NCBI GenBank assembly: GCA_903889785.1
Contig: CAISYT010000236.1
Span: 1 to 14,395, forward strand
Source of the DNA: an uncultured Caulobacterales bacterium
GTDB lineage: Bacteria > Pseudomonadota > Alphaproteobacteria > Caulobacterales > Caulobacteraceae
Length of the DNA: 14,395 bases
Direction of reading: 5' to 3'
Below the pieces are notes generated by a model. That model worked only from the letters and a program-made list of their open reading frames with translations, did no database searches and was not told the DNA's origin. The position numbers were made by a program, and so were the translations under genes. Shown here piece after piece: positions 13,641-14,395 of this stretch (positions within the stretch are counted from its first letter, which is position 1; the number at the start of each line of letters is the position of its first letter).

Positions 13641-14395
13641 TTAGTCATCTTTCAGCCTGAGGCGAAGCGCGTCCACCACCCACGGCACGGTTAGGCCCTG
13701 GACAAAGATTGAGAAGGCCACCGCGGCGCAGACGGCCAGCAGGATGTCGCTTTTCTCAGGAACCGTATCGGGGATCGCCAGGGCCAGGGCCAAGGCCAAC
13801 GCGCCCTTGAGCCCACCCCAGAACAGCATGTGCTGGTGCCGCATGTCGACCTTCAGCCGGGTGCGGCTGAAGAGGGCGCTGAGCGGATACACAACGACCG
13901 CCCGGCTGATCAGCACCAGGCCCACCGCCACGGCCGCGGTGGCGCTGAAGATCCGGCTTCCCTGTGTTGCCACATGGATTCCGATCAAGATGAACACCAC
14001 CGAATTAGCCAGGAAGGCGATATAATCCAAGGTGGCGATAACGGCGTCGCTGCCGCTGGGCGTGATGGCGCGCTTGTGGCCCAGGTTGCCGACCACAAGG
14101 CCGGCTGCGAGCGACGCTAACACGCCTGACATGTGCCGATGTTCGGCGAGAAGAAACGATCCATAGGCCGCGATGATGGTCAGGGTGATCTCAACGACCG
14201 GGTTCGTGGTCCTCGTCGCCAGCAGCAGGACGGCCCCGGCCACCGCGGCACCAAGGAGGGAACCGCCGACCGCCATCCATAATAGAGAGCCCACAATCGC
14301 GCTGGCTTGGACGTTCGCGCCATGAGCAATCGCCACCAGGATTGCGAAGGCGACGGCTGAGGCGCCGTCGTTCAGCAGGCTCTCGGCCTCGACCA
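13641..14395 (-). CDS. CPA1-type cation:proton antiporter (N-terminus cut by window edge)
   Basis: This is the C-terminal 250 or so residues of a multi-span Na+(K+)/H+ antiporter of the CPA1/NhaP family. The frame is open through to 14395, so the GTG at 14336 is internal and not a start. The visible N-terminal end reads VEAESLLNDGASAVAFAIL, which is the family's TM motif E-S-L-L-N-D-G with the Asn-Asp pair that binds the ion and marks electroneutral members. Downstream are about six to seven hydrophobic segments: ITLTIIAAYGSFLLAEH, SGVLASLAAGLVVG, YIAFLANSVVFILIGIHVA, AVAVGLVLISRAVVVYPL, HMLFWGGLKGALALALALAIP (with the conserved GGLKGALALALA) and ILLAVCAAVAFSIFVQGLTV. A short basic/acidic end (RLRLKDD) follows, with no long regulatory tail. 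An intrinsic terminator lies downstream. Confidence 0.93.
   Translation of the reverse strand, partial: VEAESLLNDGASAVAFAILVAIAHGANVQASAIVGSLLWMAVGGSLLGAAVAGAVLLLATRTTNPVVEITLTIIAAYGSFLLAEHRHMSGVLASLAAGLVVGNLGHKRAITPSGSDAVIATLDYIAFLANSVVFILIGIHVATQGSRIFSATAAVAVGLVLISRAVVVYPLSALFSRTRLKVDMRHQHMLFWGGLKGALALALALAIPDTVPEKSDILLAVCAAVAFSIFVQGLTVPWVVDALRLRLKDD

Noticed and set aside
14336..14336. GTG as the antiporter start
   Set aside because: The frame continues upstream to the window edge with the ESLLNDG family motif, so this codon is internal.
1..14395. Search for tRNA genes, CRISPR repeats, insertion-sequence ends and long direct repeats
   Set aside because: None was recognised by eye; gaps between genes are too short for most of these.

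Overview
The window reads as ordinary chromosomal DNA from a GC-rich alphaproteobacterium. The best guess is the Caulobacterales (Caulobacter, Phenylobacterium or a relative). This rests on tightly packed GC-rich genes, the alphaproteobacterial lgt/MidA pair, an alpha-type UbiK protein beginning MQTQNPF, a MarR/PetR-like regulator cassette beside a branched-chain aminotransferase, and a large TonB-dependent receptor of the Caulobacter/sphingomonad style. The genus is inferred from gene content and not proven. No tRNA, rRNA, CRISPR array, insertion sequence or phage gene was seen.

Left part (1-3693). A MidA-family methyltransferase (cut by the window start) and lgt lie on the minus strand and are translationally coupled through an ATGA overlap. 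Divergent from them on the plus strand are ubiK (ubiquinone biosynthesis accessory factor), a YbjN-family protein and proC (last step of proline synthesis). YbjN and proC are separated by 4 bases.

Middle part (3694-8516). On the minus strand are a secreted metallo-beta-lactamase-fold hydrolase with all B3-type zinc ligands and, upstream of it, a three-gene signalling operon. That operon runs MarR regulator, OmpR-type response regulator, EnvZ-type sensor kinase, with ATGA overlaps at both junctions. Divergent from the MarR gene is a branched-chain amino acid aminotransferase (ilvE), with a strong ribosome binding site, a plausible sigma-70 promoter and a clear terminator.

Right part (8517-10871). 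A minus-strand run is read in the order: 26-residue membrane peptide, pteridine-reductase-like SDR (FolM/PTR1 type), dihydroneopterin aldolase (folB, GTGA overlap), a two-segment membrane protein broken by an in-frame TAG, and a DUF4870-like membrane protein. The SDR and FolB make a pterin/folate pair.

Right end (10982-14395). A complete TonB-dependent receptor of 824 residues has a hairpin in its leader. Upstream of it, on the same strand, is a CPA1-type sodium:proton antiporter cut by the window end, with its own intrinsic terminator.

No gene-free stretch exceeds about 185 bases. No multi-gene system that looks wholly new was found. The points most worth a second look are the amber-interrupted gene, the 26-residue peptide gene missed by ordinary ORF length cut-offs, the FolM-FolB coupling, the fully coupled MarR/RR/HK cassette, and a palindrome at the predicted start of the hydrolase transcript.
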